64,000 nt of DNA, from the NCBI RefSeq assembly GCF_018141005.1, contig NZ_CP046582.1, forward strand, positions 4,340,001-4,404,000. The letters are read 5' to 3'. Below, one piece after another: positions 36,717 to 45,602 of the stretch. A program made the translations under genes and the position numbers. Below the pieces are notes generated by a model. It worked only from the letters and a program-made list of their open reading frames with translations. It did not search any database and was not told where the DNA came from. The DNA comes from Erwinia sp. E602. GTDB lineage: Bacteria > Pseudomonadota > Gammaproteobacteria > Enterobacterales > Enterobacteriaceae. Within the stretch, counting starts at the first letter, position 1; each line of letters opens with the position of its first letter.

Positions 36717-38804
36717 TCACCCCGGCGTGAACGCCTCCAGCCGCGTCTCAGACGGCTGCGGGCGGCCAAAGTAGTAGCCCTGGAACAGCGTACAGCCCTC
36801 TTCTTTCAGCCGTTCAAACTGCTCGTTGCTCTCCACCCCTTCGGCGGTGATCTGAATATCCAGGCTACGGCTCATGCCGGTGATAGCGCGGATAATCGCC
36901 AGCGCCTCGCGGCTGTCCTTCATATCGCTGATAAAGGATTTATCGATTTTGATTTTGTCGAACGGGAAGGATCGCAGGTAGCTGAGGGACGAGTAGCCGG
37001 TGCCAAAATCATCCAGCGCGATGCGCACGCCCAGCGCTTTCAGCTTCTGCAGCGTCTCAATATTCACCGAGTTGTTATCCAGCAGCACCGACTCGGTGAT
37101 CTCCACCTCCAGCCGCTCCGGTGCCAGCCCGGAATCGCGCAGCGCGGCCTCCACCACCGAGACCAGCGCGCTGTTTTTAAACTGCAGCGGCGACAGGTTG
37201 ACCGCCACGCTCTGCCCGCCCGCCCAGCCGGCCGCTTCGCGGCAGGCTTCATGCAGCGCATAGGCACCCAGGCTGTGGATCAGCCCGGTCTCCTCGGCAA
37301 TCGGGATAAAGTCCATCGGCATAATCATCCCCTTCTCAGGGTGATGCCAGCGCATCAGCGCCTCATAACCGACGATCTCGCAGTGCTGGTTGTTGGTGAT
37401 TGGCTGATAGTAGAGCTTAAGCTGACGCCGGGTGATCGCCTCGCGCAGATCGTTCTCAATCAGGCGGCGCTTCTCGGCCTGTTCACCCATCTGATGGGTA
37501 AAGTGTTCAAAACGGTTTCGGCCGTTACGTTTAGCTTCGTACAGCGCCATATCGGCACAGCGCAGCTGCTGATCCGGCGAACTGGTTCCACGCTCGGCAA
37601 GGGAGATACCGATGCTCAGCCCCACCGACAGCGCATGGCCGTCCACGCTGAACGGCGGGCGGATCACGTCAATCAGCCGGCCGGCGACCAGCTCGGCCTC
37701 TTCGCCACCGCGCAGGCCAGGCAGCACGATGGCGAACTCGTCACCGCCGTTGCGCGCCAGCGTATCCTGCTCGCGCAGCACGCCGCGCAGCCTGGCTGCC
37801 ACCGTACGCAGCAGATCGTCGCCGACCTGGTGCCCCAGCGCATCGTTAACGTTTTTAAAGTTGTCGAGATCGAGGCACAGGGTGGCGGTGACGCGCCGGG
37901 CATCGCGATCCTCGCGCAGCGCCTCGGTCAGCCGCTGGCTGAACAGTACGCGGTTCGGCAGGCTGGTCAGGTTGTCGTGGTGCGCCATATGGTGGATACG
38001 CGCATCGGCCGCCCGTTGATCGGTGACATCGTCGGCGATCAGCAGCACGTAGTTACGGTGTTCGTCGTTACCGCGAATAACCGAGGCGCTGGCGCTGATA
38101 ATACGGTCGCCCAGCGGACTGGCCAGCAGACGCTCGTTGCGCTGCATCCCCTGTTTACGCTGCACCGCGTCAGAGAGCTGCATAAAGTATTCGCTCATTT
38201 CTTCCGTCATGCATTCTGCCAGCTTCTTACCGACAAAATCACGCTCGGAGCCGCCGAGCAGCTGCTCGGCTTTGCTGTTGATCAGCAGGATTTCGCGTGA
38301 TACCGCGTCTTCAACGATTACGCAGGAGGGAATATTGGAGACGATGGTATCCAGGAAGGTGGAAAGCGCCGCCATCTTCTCGCCGTTACGCTCCGCCAGC
38401 TCACGCGCCTGCTGCATCTGCTGCTCGTATTCGCGCAGCTCGGTGTAGTCACGGGTCACTTTGGCAAAGCCGAGCAGCAGCCCCTCATCGTTGCGAATCG
38501 CATCGATCACCACGTGCGCCCAGAACGCGGTGCCGTCCTTACGGTAGCGCCAGCCTTTGGTGTCGTAACGACCGGTTTCGCGTGCGATATTCAGCCCGTT
38601 CTGCGGCACGCCCTTCTCGCGATCTTCTGCGCTGTAGAAGCAGCTGAAGTTTTTACCGATGATCTCTTCCGGGGTATATCCCTTGGCGCGCTGAGCGCCG
38701 GCGTTCCAGTTGGCGACCACGCCATCCGGCTTCAGCATATAAATGGCGTAATCCACCACGCTTTGTACCAGCATGCGGTACATGACATCTGAATCATCTT
38801 TCAT
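36717..38804 (-). CDS. PAS-PAS-GGDEF-EAL cyclic-di-GMP enzyme
   Basis: 695 residues, no membrane segment. Two PAS domains (about 8-125 and 150-270) precede a GGDEF domain (GGDEF at 353-357, intact) with an upstream RxxD inhibition site (REQD, 344-347), then an EAL domain (EAL at 481-483) with DDFGTGYSSL intact. Both synthesis and breakdown of cyclic di-GMP are therefore possible, with control by the PAS sensors. It stands alone; a role in the motility-to-biofilm switch is the usual expectation. Confidence 0.92.
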   Translation of the reverse strand: MKDDSDVMYRMLVQSVVDYAIYMLKPDGVVANWNAGAQRAKGYTPEEIIGKNFSCFYSAEDREKGVPQNGLNIARETGRYDTKGWRYRKDGTAFWAHVVIDAIRNDEGLLLGFAKVTRDYTELREYEQQMQQARELAERNGEKMAALSTFLDTIVSNIPSCVIVEDAVSREILLINSKAEQLLGGSERDFVGKKLAECMTEEMSEYFMQLSDAVQRKQGMQRNERLLASPLGDRIISASASVIRGNDEHRNYVLLIADDVTDQRAADARIHHMAHHDNLTSLPNRVLFSQRLTEALREDRDARRVTATLCLDLDNFKNVNDALGHQVGDDLLRTVAARLRGVLREQDTLARNGGDEFAIVLPGLRGGEEAELVAGRLIDVIRPPFSVDGHALSVGLSIGISLAERGTSSPDQQLRCADMALYEAKRNGRNRFEHFTHQMGEQAEKRRLIENDLREAITRRQLKLYYQPITNNQHCEIVGYEALMRWHHPEKGMIMPMDFIPIAEETGLIHSLGAYALHEACREAAGWAGGQSVAVNLSPLQFKNSALVSVVEAALRDSGLAPERLEVEITESVLLDNNSVNIETLQKLKALGVRIALDDFGTGYSSLSYLRSFPFDKIKIDKSFISDMKDSREALAIIRAITGMSRSLDIQITAEGVESNEQFERLKEEGCTLFQGYYFGRPQPSETRLEAFTPG

Positions 38805-39241
38805 TTTTAGTGTTACCTGGTCACCGGCGGTATTTTATTGCTGCAAAACGCGGCCGGCTGAAAAACGCCTCTGACGGGCGCAAAATGTCACCGGGGCTTC
38901 CCTGCGAAAGCGGCGATGATGTCGGTTACAGTCTTGTTCCAGGGTTCGGGTATAAACTGAAAATCGCTGCCTGTCCAAGATAATTCCACTTACCCATCCT
39001 GGTTCATTTCAACAGTATCGGCATTGCTTAAAAAATATTCAGTGGCGCGACATCAATGCTTACCTCAGGGAAGCAGAAGTCAAAACCCGCGCCACGACAT
39101 TTCCAAAAAAATGCCCTGAGGTCGCCGGGCAACCTGCCCGTGGCCAGTTACACAGATTTCCTGCAGACATGAACGGATACAACCGTAGCGAGATTATTTA
39201 CCGACATTCAGGCTATAAAATTAAAAAATTCAGGAGTTGCG
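38805..39241. other. Intergenic region upstream of sbmA and the GGDEF-EAL gene
   Basis: 437 bp between divergent genes. No gene is evident. The sbmA-proximal part contains interleaved inverted repeats (39042-39122) and a small hairpin CGGGCA-ACC-TGCCCG directly after them. Confidence 0.6.
39042..39122 (+). repeat. Interleaved inverted repeats (pseudoknot topology) before sbmA
   Basis: Arm A GTGGCGCG (39042-39049), arm B ACCTCAGGG (39062-39070), arm A' CGCGCCAC (39088-39095) and arm B' CCCTGAGGT (39114-39122). Both pairs are perfect, and the order A-B-A'-B' permits a pseudoknot or two exclusive hairpins in an RNA leader. Confidence 0.55.
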
Positions 39242-40465
39242 ATGTTTAAATCCTTTTTCCCGCGGCCCGGCCTGCTTTTCATCAGCGCCGTGGCCTGGAG
39301 CGCACTGGCTATCCTGCTGTGGTTCACGTTTGCCAGTCGGCTGTTTACGCATCTGATGTTTTTCTCTCCGGTGCCGCCCGGACAGCTGCCCGATAACGCG
39401 CTGCGTTTTATCGCCCCCACCTCGCTGGCCTTTGACGGCTACTATCTGCTGGTGGTCGGTCTGTTCAGCGCGGCCTGGTTCTGCCTCAGCCCGCACCCGT
39501 GGCAGCGCTGGTCGGTCATCGGCACCGCAATGATTATTTTCTTCACCTGGTTTTCGGTGCAGGTCGGCGTGGCGATTAACAGCTGGTACGGCCCGTTTTA
39601 TAACCTGATTCAGAGCGCGCTGGACAAACCCGGCAGCGTGCAGACTGGCACGCTGTACGTCCAGCTGCTGGATTTTCTCAGTATTGCGCTGCTGGCGGTG
39701 CTGATAGACGTGCTGAACCTGTTTCTGATCAGCCATTACGTATTTCGCTGGCGCACCGCAATGAATGACTACTATATGACGCACTGGCCGCAGCTGCGCG
39801 GCATTGAGGGGGCCGCCCAGCGCGTACAGGAGGACACCATGCGCTTCGCCGCCACGGTAGAAGAGATGGGCGGCAGCCTGATTACCGCTCTGATGACGCT
39901 GATCGCCTTTCTGCCGGTGCTGGTGGCGCTGTCGGCCCACGTAAAAAGCGTGCCGCTGCTCGGCAGCATCCCCTATGCGCTGGTGATCGCCGCCGTGCTC
40001 TGGTCACTGCTGGGCACCGGGTTACTGGCCACGATCGGCATCAAGCTGCCGGGGCTGTCGTTCCGTAATCAGCGGGTGGAAGCCGCCTACCGTAAAGAAC
40101 TGGTTTACGGCGAAGATGACCCCACCCGCGCCGCGCCGCCCACCGTGCGGCAGATGTTCCTGCAGGTACGAAAAAACTACTTCCGCCTCTATTTCCACTA
40201 TCTCTATTTCAATATTGCGCGCATCTTCTATCTGCAGCTGGACGCGGTGTTCGGCCTGCTGGTGCTGTTCCCCGCCATCGTCGCCGGCGGCATGACGCTG
40301 GGGCTGCTGAATCAGATTACCAACGTGTTCGATCAGGTTCGCGGCGCGTTTCAGTATCTGATCACCTCGTGGACCACGCTGGTTGAGCTGATGTCGATCT
40401 ATAAGCGCCTGCGCGGTTTCGAGCAGGCGCTGGCCGGACCGCCGCCAGGGCTGGCGGCTGGCTAA
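39242..40465 (+). CDS. sbmA: Peptide antibiotic/peptide transporter SbmA
   Basis: 407 residues (E. coli SbmA 406) with seven to eight membrane segments and no ATP-binding domain. Typical blocks include [40 protein letters not shown] and LRGFEQAL at the end. SbmA/BacA is a proton-driven inner-membrane dimer that takes up proline-rich peptides, microcins B17 and J25 and bleomycin. CAGGAG lies 6 bases before the ATG. Convergent with the dihydroxyacetone kinase gene, 16 bp apart. Confidence 0.93.
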   Translation: MFKSFFPRPGLLFISAVAWSALAILLWFTFASRLFTHLMFFSPVPPGQLPDNALRFIAPTSLAFDGYYLLVVGLFSAAWFCLSPHPWQRWSVIGTAMIIFFTWFSVQVGVAINSWYGPFYNLIQSALDKPGSVQTGTLYVQLLDFLSIALLAVLIDVLNLFLISHYVFRWRTAMNDYYMTHWPQLRGIEGAAQRVQEDTMRFAATVEEMGGSLITALMTLIAFLPVLVALSAHVKSVPLLGSIPYALVIAAVLWSLLGTGLLATIGIKLPGLSFRNQRVEAAYRKELVYGEDDPTRAAPPTVRQMFLQVRKNYFRLYFHYLYFNIARIFYLQLDAVFGLLVLFPAIVAGGMTLGLLNQITNVFDQVRGAFQYLITSWTTLVELMSIYKRLRGFEQALAGPPPGLAAG

Positions 40466-40481
40466 CCGCGCGCGGCCACGC

Positions 40482-42122
40482 TTACCGCGAGGCCAGCGCG
40501 GCAAACACCTGCTGTACGGCCCAGGCACCGGGATCTTTCACCCCGTCAAGGCTCTGCGCGTTGAGGTAAGACGCGCGGCCCGCGCCCGCTTTCTGCATCC
40601 GGCTGGTGCTGTCCGCCCCCTCTTTCGCGGCGGCGGCGGCGACTGACAACCCTTCACCCGCCAGCAGCGCGGCAAAAGCCGGTGCCAGCGCATCAATCAT
40701 GGTACGGTCGCCGACCCGTGCGCCACCGTAGTGCTGCAGCCGCTCCAGCCCCGCGGTCAGCGCCTCAGGCAGCGGATCCCCCTGCTGCAGGCGCTGACCG
40801 GCGGCGGTAAACAGGATCGATAGCAGCACCCCACTGGAGCCGCCCATCACCGCCGCCAGCTGTTCGCCTACCACGCTCAACAGCGCCGCAGGGTTATCCA
40901 GCGGCAGCTGTCGCGCTTCACAGGCGTGCAGCAGCGCGCGGCTGCCGGCCGCGAAGGTCGAGCCGGTATCACCATCGCCAACCCGCGCATCCAGCTGGTT
41001 CAGCTCGCTCTCCAGGCCGATCAGGGTCTGGCAGACGGTGGTCAGCACGGCGGCCGCGCCGGCATTCTCTGACGGGGTAAACGACGTCTGCGTGGCGATC
41101 GGCTCCGCCGCTAGCGTCACCGGCGGTTGCGGGATACTCACCCCGGGCCAGCCTGCCGCCTCCACCGACGCCCGCAGCGCCGCGTCACGCACAGGATCCA
41201 GCCGTAACACCGACAGCGAGAAGCCTTTCATATCCAGCGCGCTGACCAGCGTGGCCGGCCCGACCAGCAGCGTGACCCGTTTGCCCAGCGTGGAGCGCAG
41301 CACCTCGCGGGTCAAAACCGCCATCTCCAGCTGGGAAAAACCGCCGAGATTGTTGACCAGCAGTGCCAGCGGCCCGTCCCCGCTGACGCGCTGCAGGCGC
41401 TGGCTCAGTTCGTCGACGATCCTGCGGCTGTTCTGCGTTGCCAGCGTGGAGGCCCCCGGCTCGCCGTGAATGCCCATTCCCAGCTCGCTGTGGCCGGGCG
41501 GCACGCGGTCGTCACGCACTTCGCCCGGCACGTGGCATGGGCTGAAGGCGAGGCCGATTGAAGCGGTAGCCTCAATCGCCCGCTGCGCCGCTGCCGTCAC
41601 GTCGCTTAAGGCCCGCCCCTGCTCTGCGGCAAAGCCCGCCACTTTGTGTACCAGCGCGGTACCGGCGATACCGCGCGGCTGCGGGTTATCCGCCAGCGCA
41701 ATATCATCGCGCACGATGACCATCGCGACCTCATAACCCAGCAGACGGGCCTTTTCCGCCGCCAGGCCGAAGTTAAGGCGATCGCCGGTGTAATTTTTCA
41801 CGATCAGCAGGCAGCCGGCTGGCCCGGTAACGTTGATGATGGCATGCAGCACCGCATCGACGCTCGGTGAGGCAAAGATATCGCCACACACCGCCGCGGT
41901 TAACATCCCCTTGCCGACAAAACCGATGTGCGCCGGCTCATGCCCCGACCCACCGCCGGAAATCAGCGCTACCTGTGATTTGTCCCAGTCACGCCGCACC
42001 ACCACCCGGGTCTGCGGACCCAGCGCCAGGCGGGCCAGATTCGGGTACGGAGACGACATCAGCGCCCCGTCAATCGCTTCATTTACCAAATTTTGTTTCT
42101 GATCGACAAAAAATTGATACAT
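40482..42122 (-). CDS. ATP-dependent dihydroxyacetone kinase (fused DhaK-DhaL)
   Basis: 546 residues from ATG 42122 (GGAG 7 bases upstream; the longer frame to 42194 is not needed). The N-terminal DhaK half has SGGGSGHEPAHIGFVGKGML, and GMGIHGEPGAS carries the His that binds the substrate covalently. The C-terminal DhaL half has LDARVGDGDTGSTFAAG (Mg/ATP site) and MGGSSGVLLSILF. Single-chain kinases of this type use ATP, unlike the PTS-dependent DhaKLM. No glycerol genes are adjacent. Confidence 0.9.
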   Translation of the reverse strand: MYQFFVDQKQNLVNEAIDGALMSSPYPNLARLALGPQTRVVVRRDWDKSQVALISGGGSGHEPAHIGFVGKGMLTAAVCGDIFASPSVDAVLHAIINVTGPAGCLLIVKNYTGDRLNFGLAAEKARLLGYEVAMVIVRDDIALADNPQPRGIAGTALVHKVAGFAAEQGRALSDVTAAAQRAIEATASIGLAFSPCHVPGEVRDDRVPPGHSELGMGIHGEPGASTLATQNSRRIVDELSQRLQRVSGDGPLALLVNNLGGFSQLEMAVLTREVLRSTLGKRVTLLVGPATLVSALDMKGFSLSVLRLDPVRDAALRASVEAAGWPGVSIPQPPVTLAAEPIATQTSFTPSENAGAAAVLTTVCQTLIGLESELNQLDARVGDGDTGSTFAAGSRALLHACEARQLPLDNPAALLSVVGEQLAAVMGGSSGVLLSILFTAAGQRLQQGDPLPEALTAGLERLQHYGGARVGDRTMIDALAPAFAALLAGEGLSVAAAAAKEGADSTSRMQKAGAGRASYLNAQSLDGVKDPGAWAVQQVFAALASR

Positions 42123-42696
42123 CGCTTTTCTCCACGTTGAGACACCCTGTGAGGCAGACCGATCCTGCAGATATGCTCGCTTTTCTGAATGCACCTTGCT
42201 GGCTGCCCTGCGTATCAGGACATATCTTTCAGACGAAGTCGATAATAATGACCGCTGTCTGTTACTTTTAGAAATAAACTTTCGCCATTCATTTTAATCA
42301 TCCGCGTAATCATAATCCTAAAAACGATCCCTTACCGAACAATTAAAGTAATTAGAACTCGAATCAAACCCTTAAATGGAACGAATAAAAACACCCACCA
42401 CAAATACCATAACACCATGAAGTTAAAAGATTATATAAAACATGCATATTTTATTCATTAATTGAAAAAAAACGAAATCAGTTTGAAATTGCAGTATCAA
42501 TCACAAATCAAGGTAAATTAAGGTGCATTTATCTTAAAAAAGTTCTAAAACTATCTACAGGGATCTCAATCGGAACGTTGAATCGGCTAACGCCTTCAGG
42601 ATACATAAGATAAATATTTTAATGATTACCGGCAGTCCCTGTTTTAACCTTAAGCAAAAATAATCCAGACACACGCCAACACCAGGGCGTTACAGG
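42123..42696. other. AT-rich intergenic region without a supported gene
   Basis: About 570 bp, the central part strongly AT-rich compared with both neighbours. Only very short reading frames occur (for example 14 codons from ATG 42418). I see no leucine-rich leader peptide. It may be a remnant of transferred DNA or an extended promoter region. Confidence 0.5.
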
Positions 42697-42727
42697 GAGC
42701 AGATCGACAGATCTGCTCTTTTTTTTT
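42697..42727 (+). terminator. Strong intrinsic terminator upstream of leuA
   Basis: A 9-bp perfect stem GAGCAGATC / GATCTGCTC with loop GACA is followed by nine T. It is about 120 bp before the leuA start and reads in the same direction, with no plus-strand gene before it. Confidence 0.85.
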
Positions 42728-42848
42728 GCCGCCGCTTGTCCGCTTTTCGCCTGAGATTGTCAGTTTTGCGCCAGCCAGCCCGCGCCGGCTTACGGCACAC
42801 TAGCTGTTCACCTTTGACGCGATCGAAGACACCTTCAGGAGCCTGACC

Positions 42849-44525
42849 ATGCTGCCACATCCCGCCGAAAAATATCGCCCCTTTCCCGCCCTGACGCTGC
42901 CAGACCGCCAGTGGCCCGGCCGCACCCTGCGCCAGGCACCGCGCTGGCTCTCCACCGATCTGCGCGACGGCAACCAGTCGCTGGCGGAACCAATGGACGC
43001 CGAACGCAAAATGCTGTTCTGGCAGCTGCTGCTGCAGTGCGGCTTTAAAGAGATCGAGGTCGCCTTTCCGTCGGCCTCGCTGACCGATTTCAACTTTGTG
43101 CGCCAGCTGATCGGGCAGCGGATGATCCCGCAGGACGTTACCATCCAGGTGCTGACCCAAGCGCGATCGGATCTGATCGATCGTACCTTCGCCGCGCTGG
43201 AAGGGGTGGATCGGGCGATCGTCCATCTGTATAACGCCACCGCGCCGGTATTTCGCCGGCTGGTGTTCCGCCAGAGCCGTGAACAGATTATCGAACTGGC
43301 CGTCAGCGCCGCCCGCCAGATCCGCCAGCGTTGCGAAGAGCAGCCGCAGACCCGCTGGACCTTCGAATACTCGCCCGAAACCTTCTGCTTTACCGAAATG
43401 GAGTTTGCCCTGCAGATCTGTGAAGCGGTGGCCGCCGTCTGGCAGCCCTGCGACGCACGCCCAATGATTATCAACCTGCCGGCCACCGTGGAGGTCAGCA
43501 CGCCGAACGTCTATGCCGATCAGATTGAGTACTTCTGCCGCCACTTCTCGCAGCGCCGGCAGGTGTGCATCAGCGTGCATCCGCATAACGATCGCGGCAC
43601 CGGCATTGCCGCCGCCGAGCTGGCGCTGCTGGCGGGGGCTGACCGGGTGGAGGGCTGCCTGTTTGGCAACGGCGAACGCACCGGCAACGTCGATCTGGTG
43701 ACCATGGCGCTGAACTTTTATACCCAGGGGATCGCCCCCGGGCTGGATTTCAGCCAGATGAAACGGGTGGTGGACGTGGTGGAGCAGTGTAACCAGCTGC
43801 CGGTGCATCCGCGCCACCCTTACGCGGGAGAGCTGGTGTTTACCGCGTTTTCCGGCTCCCACCAGGATGCGATTAAGAAGGGCTTTGCCGCGCGTAAACT
43901 GCAGCAGGAGCCGCACTGGGAAGTGCCCTATCTGCCGCTCGATCCGGCGGATATCGGCTGCAGCTATGAAGCGGTGATCCGCGTTAACAGCCAGTCGGGC
44001 AAGAGCGGTGCCGCCTGGATGATCGAACAGAATCATGGCCTGACCCTGCCGCGCGGCCTGCAGCAGGATTTCAGCCAGCGGGTGCAGCAGGTCACCGACG
44101 GCGACAGCAAAGAGATGACCCAGGCGGCGATCTGGCAGCTGTTCCGCCAGGCGTATGGCCTGGATGCCCCGGCCTTACGCCTGAACGACTACCGCAGCCA
44201 GAGCGACCACCACGGGCAGCTGCAGTTTGCGGCCAGCGTGCAGCGCGGTGAGCAGGCGATCGTCATCAGCGGCTGCGGCAACGGGCTGCTGTCGGCCGCG
44301 GTAGACGCGCTGCGCCAGGCGTTCGACGTCCCCTTTGCCATTCAGGACTACCATGAGCACACCCTCGGCCAGCGTAGCGACAGCCGTTCCGTTGCCTATC
44401 TGCGCTGCACCTTCGGCGACAACCGCAGCCTGTGGGGCGTCGGCATCGACAGCGACGTGTCACGCGCGTCGCTGCAGGCGCTGCTCAACGCGCTGGGGCA
44501 GGCTCTGTCCGCCGCAGGGAAATGA
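42849..44525 (+). CDS. leuA: 2-isopropylmalate synthase, long (LeuA2, actinobacterial/pseudomonad) type
   Basis: 558 residues; the E. coli leucine enzyme has about 523 and a different layout. PRWLSTDLRDGNQSL gives the acetyl-CoA/metal entry motif, HPHNDRGTGIAAAE the metal-binding HxH, and GCLFGNGERTGNVDL the substrate loop. The C-terminal 140 residues form the LeuA dimer regulatory domain (YRSQSDHHGQLQFAAS and following). It condenses acetyl-CoA with 2-oxoisovalerate or a similar 2-oxo acid. It is isolated from leuBCD, so it may be a second copy with a different role. Confidence 0.9.
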   Translation: MLPHPAEKYRPFPALTLPDRQWPGRTLRQAPRWLSTDLRDGNQSLAEPMDAERKMLFWQLLLQCGFKEIEVAFPSASLTDFNFVRQLIGQRMIPQDVTIQVLTQARSDLIDRTFAALEGVDRAIVHLYNATAPVFRRLVFRQSREQIIELAVSAARQIRQRCEEQPQTRWTFEYSPETFCFTEMEFALQICEAVAAVWQPCDARPMIINLPATVEVSTPNVYADQIEYFCRHFSQRRQVCISVHPHNDRGTGIAAAELALLAGADRVEGCLFGNGERTGNVDLVTMALNFYTQGIAPGLDFSQMKRVVDVVEQCNQLPVHPRHPYAGELVFTAFSGSHQDAIKKGFAARKLQQEPHWEVPYLPLDPADIGCSYEAVIRVNSQSGKSGAAWMIEQNHGLTLPRGLQQDFSQRVQQVTDGDSKEMTQAAIWQLFRQAYGLDAPALRLNDYRSQSDHHGQLQFAASVQRGEQAIVISGCGNGLLSAAVDALRQAFDVPFAIQDYHEHTLGQRSDSRSVAYLRCTFGDNRSLWGVGIDSDVSRASLQALLNALGQALSAAGK

Positions 44526-44601
44526 CGGCCAGCACAGGTTCAGCCCGCCGCCGGCGTGTCACCGACAGGGCCGCAGGCAGGAGCCTCGTCGCCGGGCAGG
44601 C

Positions 44602-45369
44602 TCAGCCGCGCGCCGGAAAGTAGTCGCTGGGTGCCACGCCCATAATGCGGCGGAACATGGCGCTGAACGCGCTCTGGCTTTCGTAACCCAGCTCCAGAGA
44701 GACGCTCAGCACCGAGTCGCCGCGCGCCAGCCGCGTCAGCGCCTCCATCAGCCGCGCACGCCGCACCCAGTCGCTGAACTGCAGCCCGGTCTCCTGACTG
44801 AAGCGCCGGGCCAGCGTGCGGCTGCTGGCGTTAATCTGCCGCGCGCCGTTCTCCAGCGTCCAGCGATCGCCAGGCCGCGCGCGTACCGCACGGCACAGCG
44901 CCACCAGCGCGTCGCTGGACGGTTCCGGCAGGCGCAGCGGCAGCTCATCCAGCCCCCGTATCTCATCCAGGATCAGCTCATAGATGCGCTCGGCGCGGCT
45001 GGCGGGTGGGTACACCTCCGGCAGCGCCAGCGCGCTGACGATCAGTTCGCGCAGCAGCGGCGACACCTGCACCACCTGACAGCTGGCGGGCAGATCGGCG
45101 CGCGCCAGCGGATCGATAAACAGCGTCCGCGCCGCAACGTCACCGGTAATCTGCAGCGCATGATGCACGCCGGCCGGCAGCCAGACGCCGCGTCCCGGCG
45201 GCACGATCCAGTGCCCGCTATCGGTCTCGACCCGGACGACACCGGTCAGCGTATGCACCAGCTGCGCACAGTTATGATAATGGCGCGGCTGATGCTCGCC
45301 GTGGCGGTAGTCATGGGCAAAAGGCACCAGCGGGCGGGTGGCAAAGCTGAAGTCGATAGTGGAGGACAT
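44602..45369 (-). CDS. AraC-family regulator with N-terminal cupin
   Basis: 255 residues from ATG 45369 (the open frame runs to 45582, but that extension is low-complexity and unlike the family). The cupin domain (about 10-100) contains HGEHQPRHYHNCAQL and WIVPPGRGVWLPAGVHHAL; the C-terminal double helix-turn-helix covers about 160-250 (SVSLELGYESQSAFSAMFRR). The architecture resembles NimR/YeaM-type regulators of efflux genes. No partner gene is adjacent. Confidence 0.85.
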   Translation of the reverse strand: MSSTIDFSFATRPLVPFAHDYRHGEHQPRHYHNCAQLVHTLTGVVRVETDSGHWIVPPGRGVWLPAGVHHALQITGDVAARTLFIDPLARADLPASCQVVQVSPLLRELIVSALALPEVYPPASRAERIYELILDEIRGLDELPLRLPEPSSDALVALCRAVRARPGDRWTLENGARQINASSRTLARRFSQETGLQFSDWVRRARLMEALTRLARGDSVLSVSLELGYESQSAFSAMFRRIMGVAPSDYFPARG

Positions 45370-45602
45370 AACAGGCTCGCGATAGCGTTCAGGCCTCAAG
45401 CTTATCACAGGACGATCGCCCGCTGGCGGCCAGACAGGGGTGACAGCGGCCAGGCTCCGGGTACACACAATGGCAGAAGCCCCCGGGCATCCGCTTATGG
45501 CGGCACACCCGGGCATCGTTTCAAAAGACAGCGAACCGGAGCCGGTGTGGCGGCGGCGGCGCGTAAAGCGGCACACCGGCAACGGGTAAAGACGCTTTGT
45601 GC

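Noticed and set aside
42418..42462. Possible 14-codon leader peptide before leuA
   Set aside because: It lacks leucine codons and is far from the terminator, so it does not fit leucine attenuation.
45370..45582. N-terminal extension of the AraC-family gene
   Set aside because: The 71 extra residues are low-complexity and unlike cupin-AraC regulators; ATG 45369 gives a normal N-terminus.
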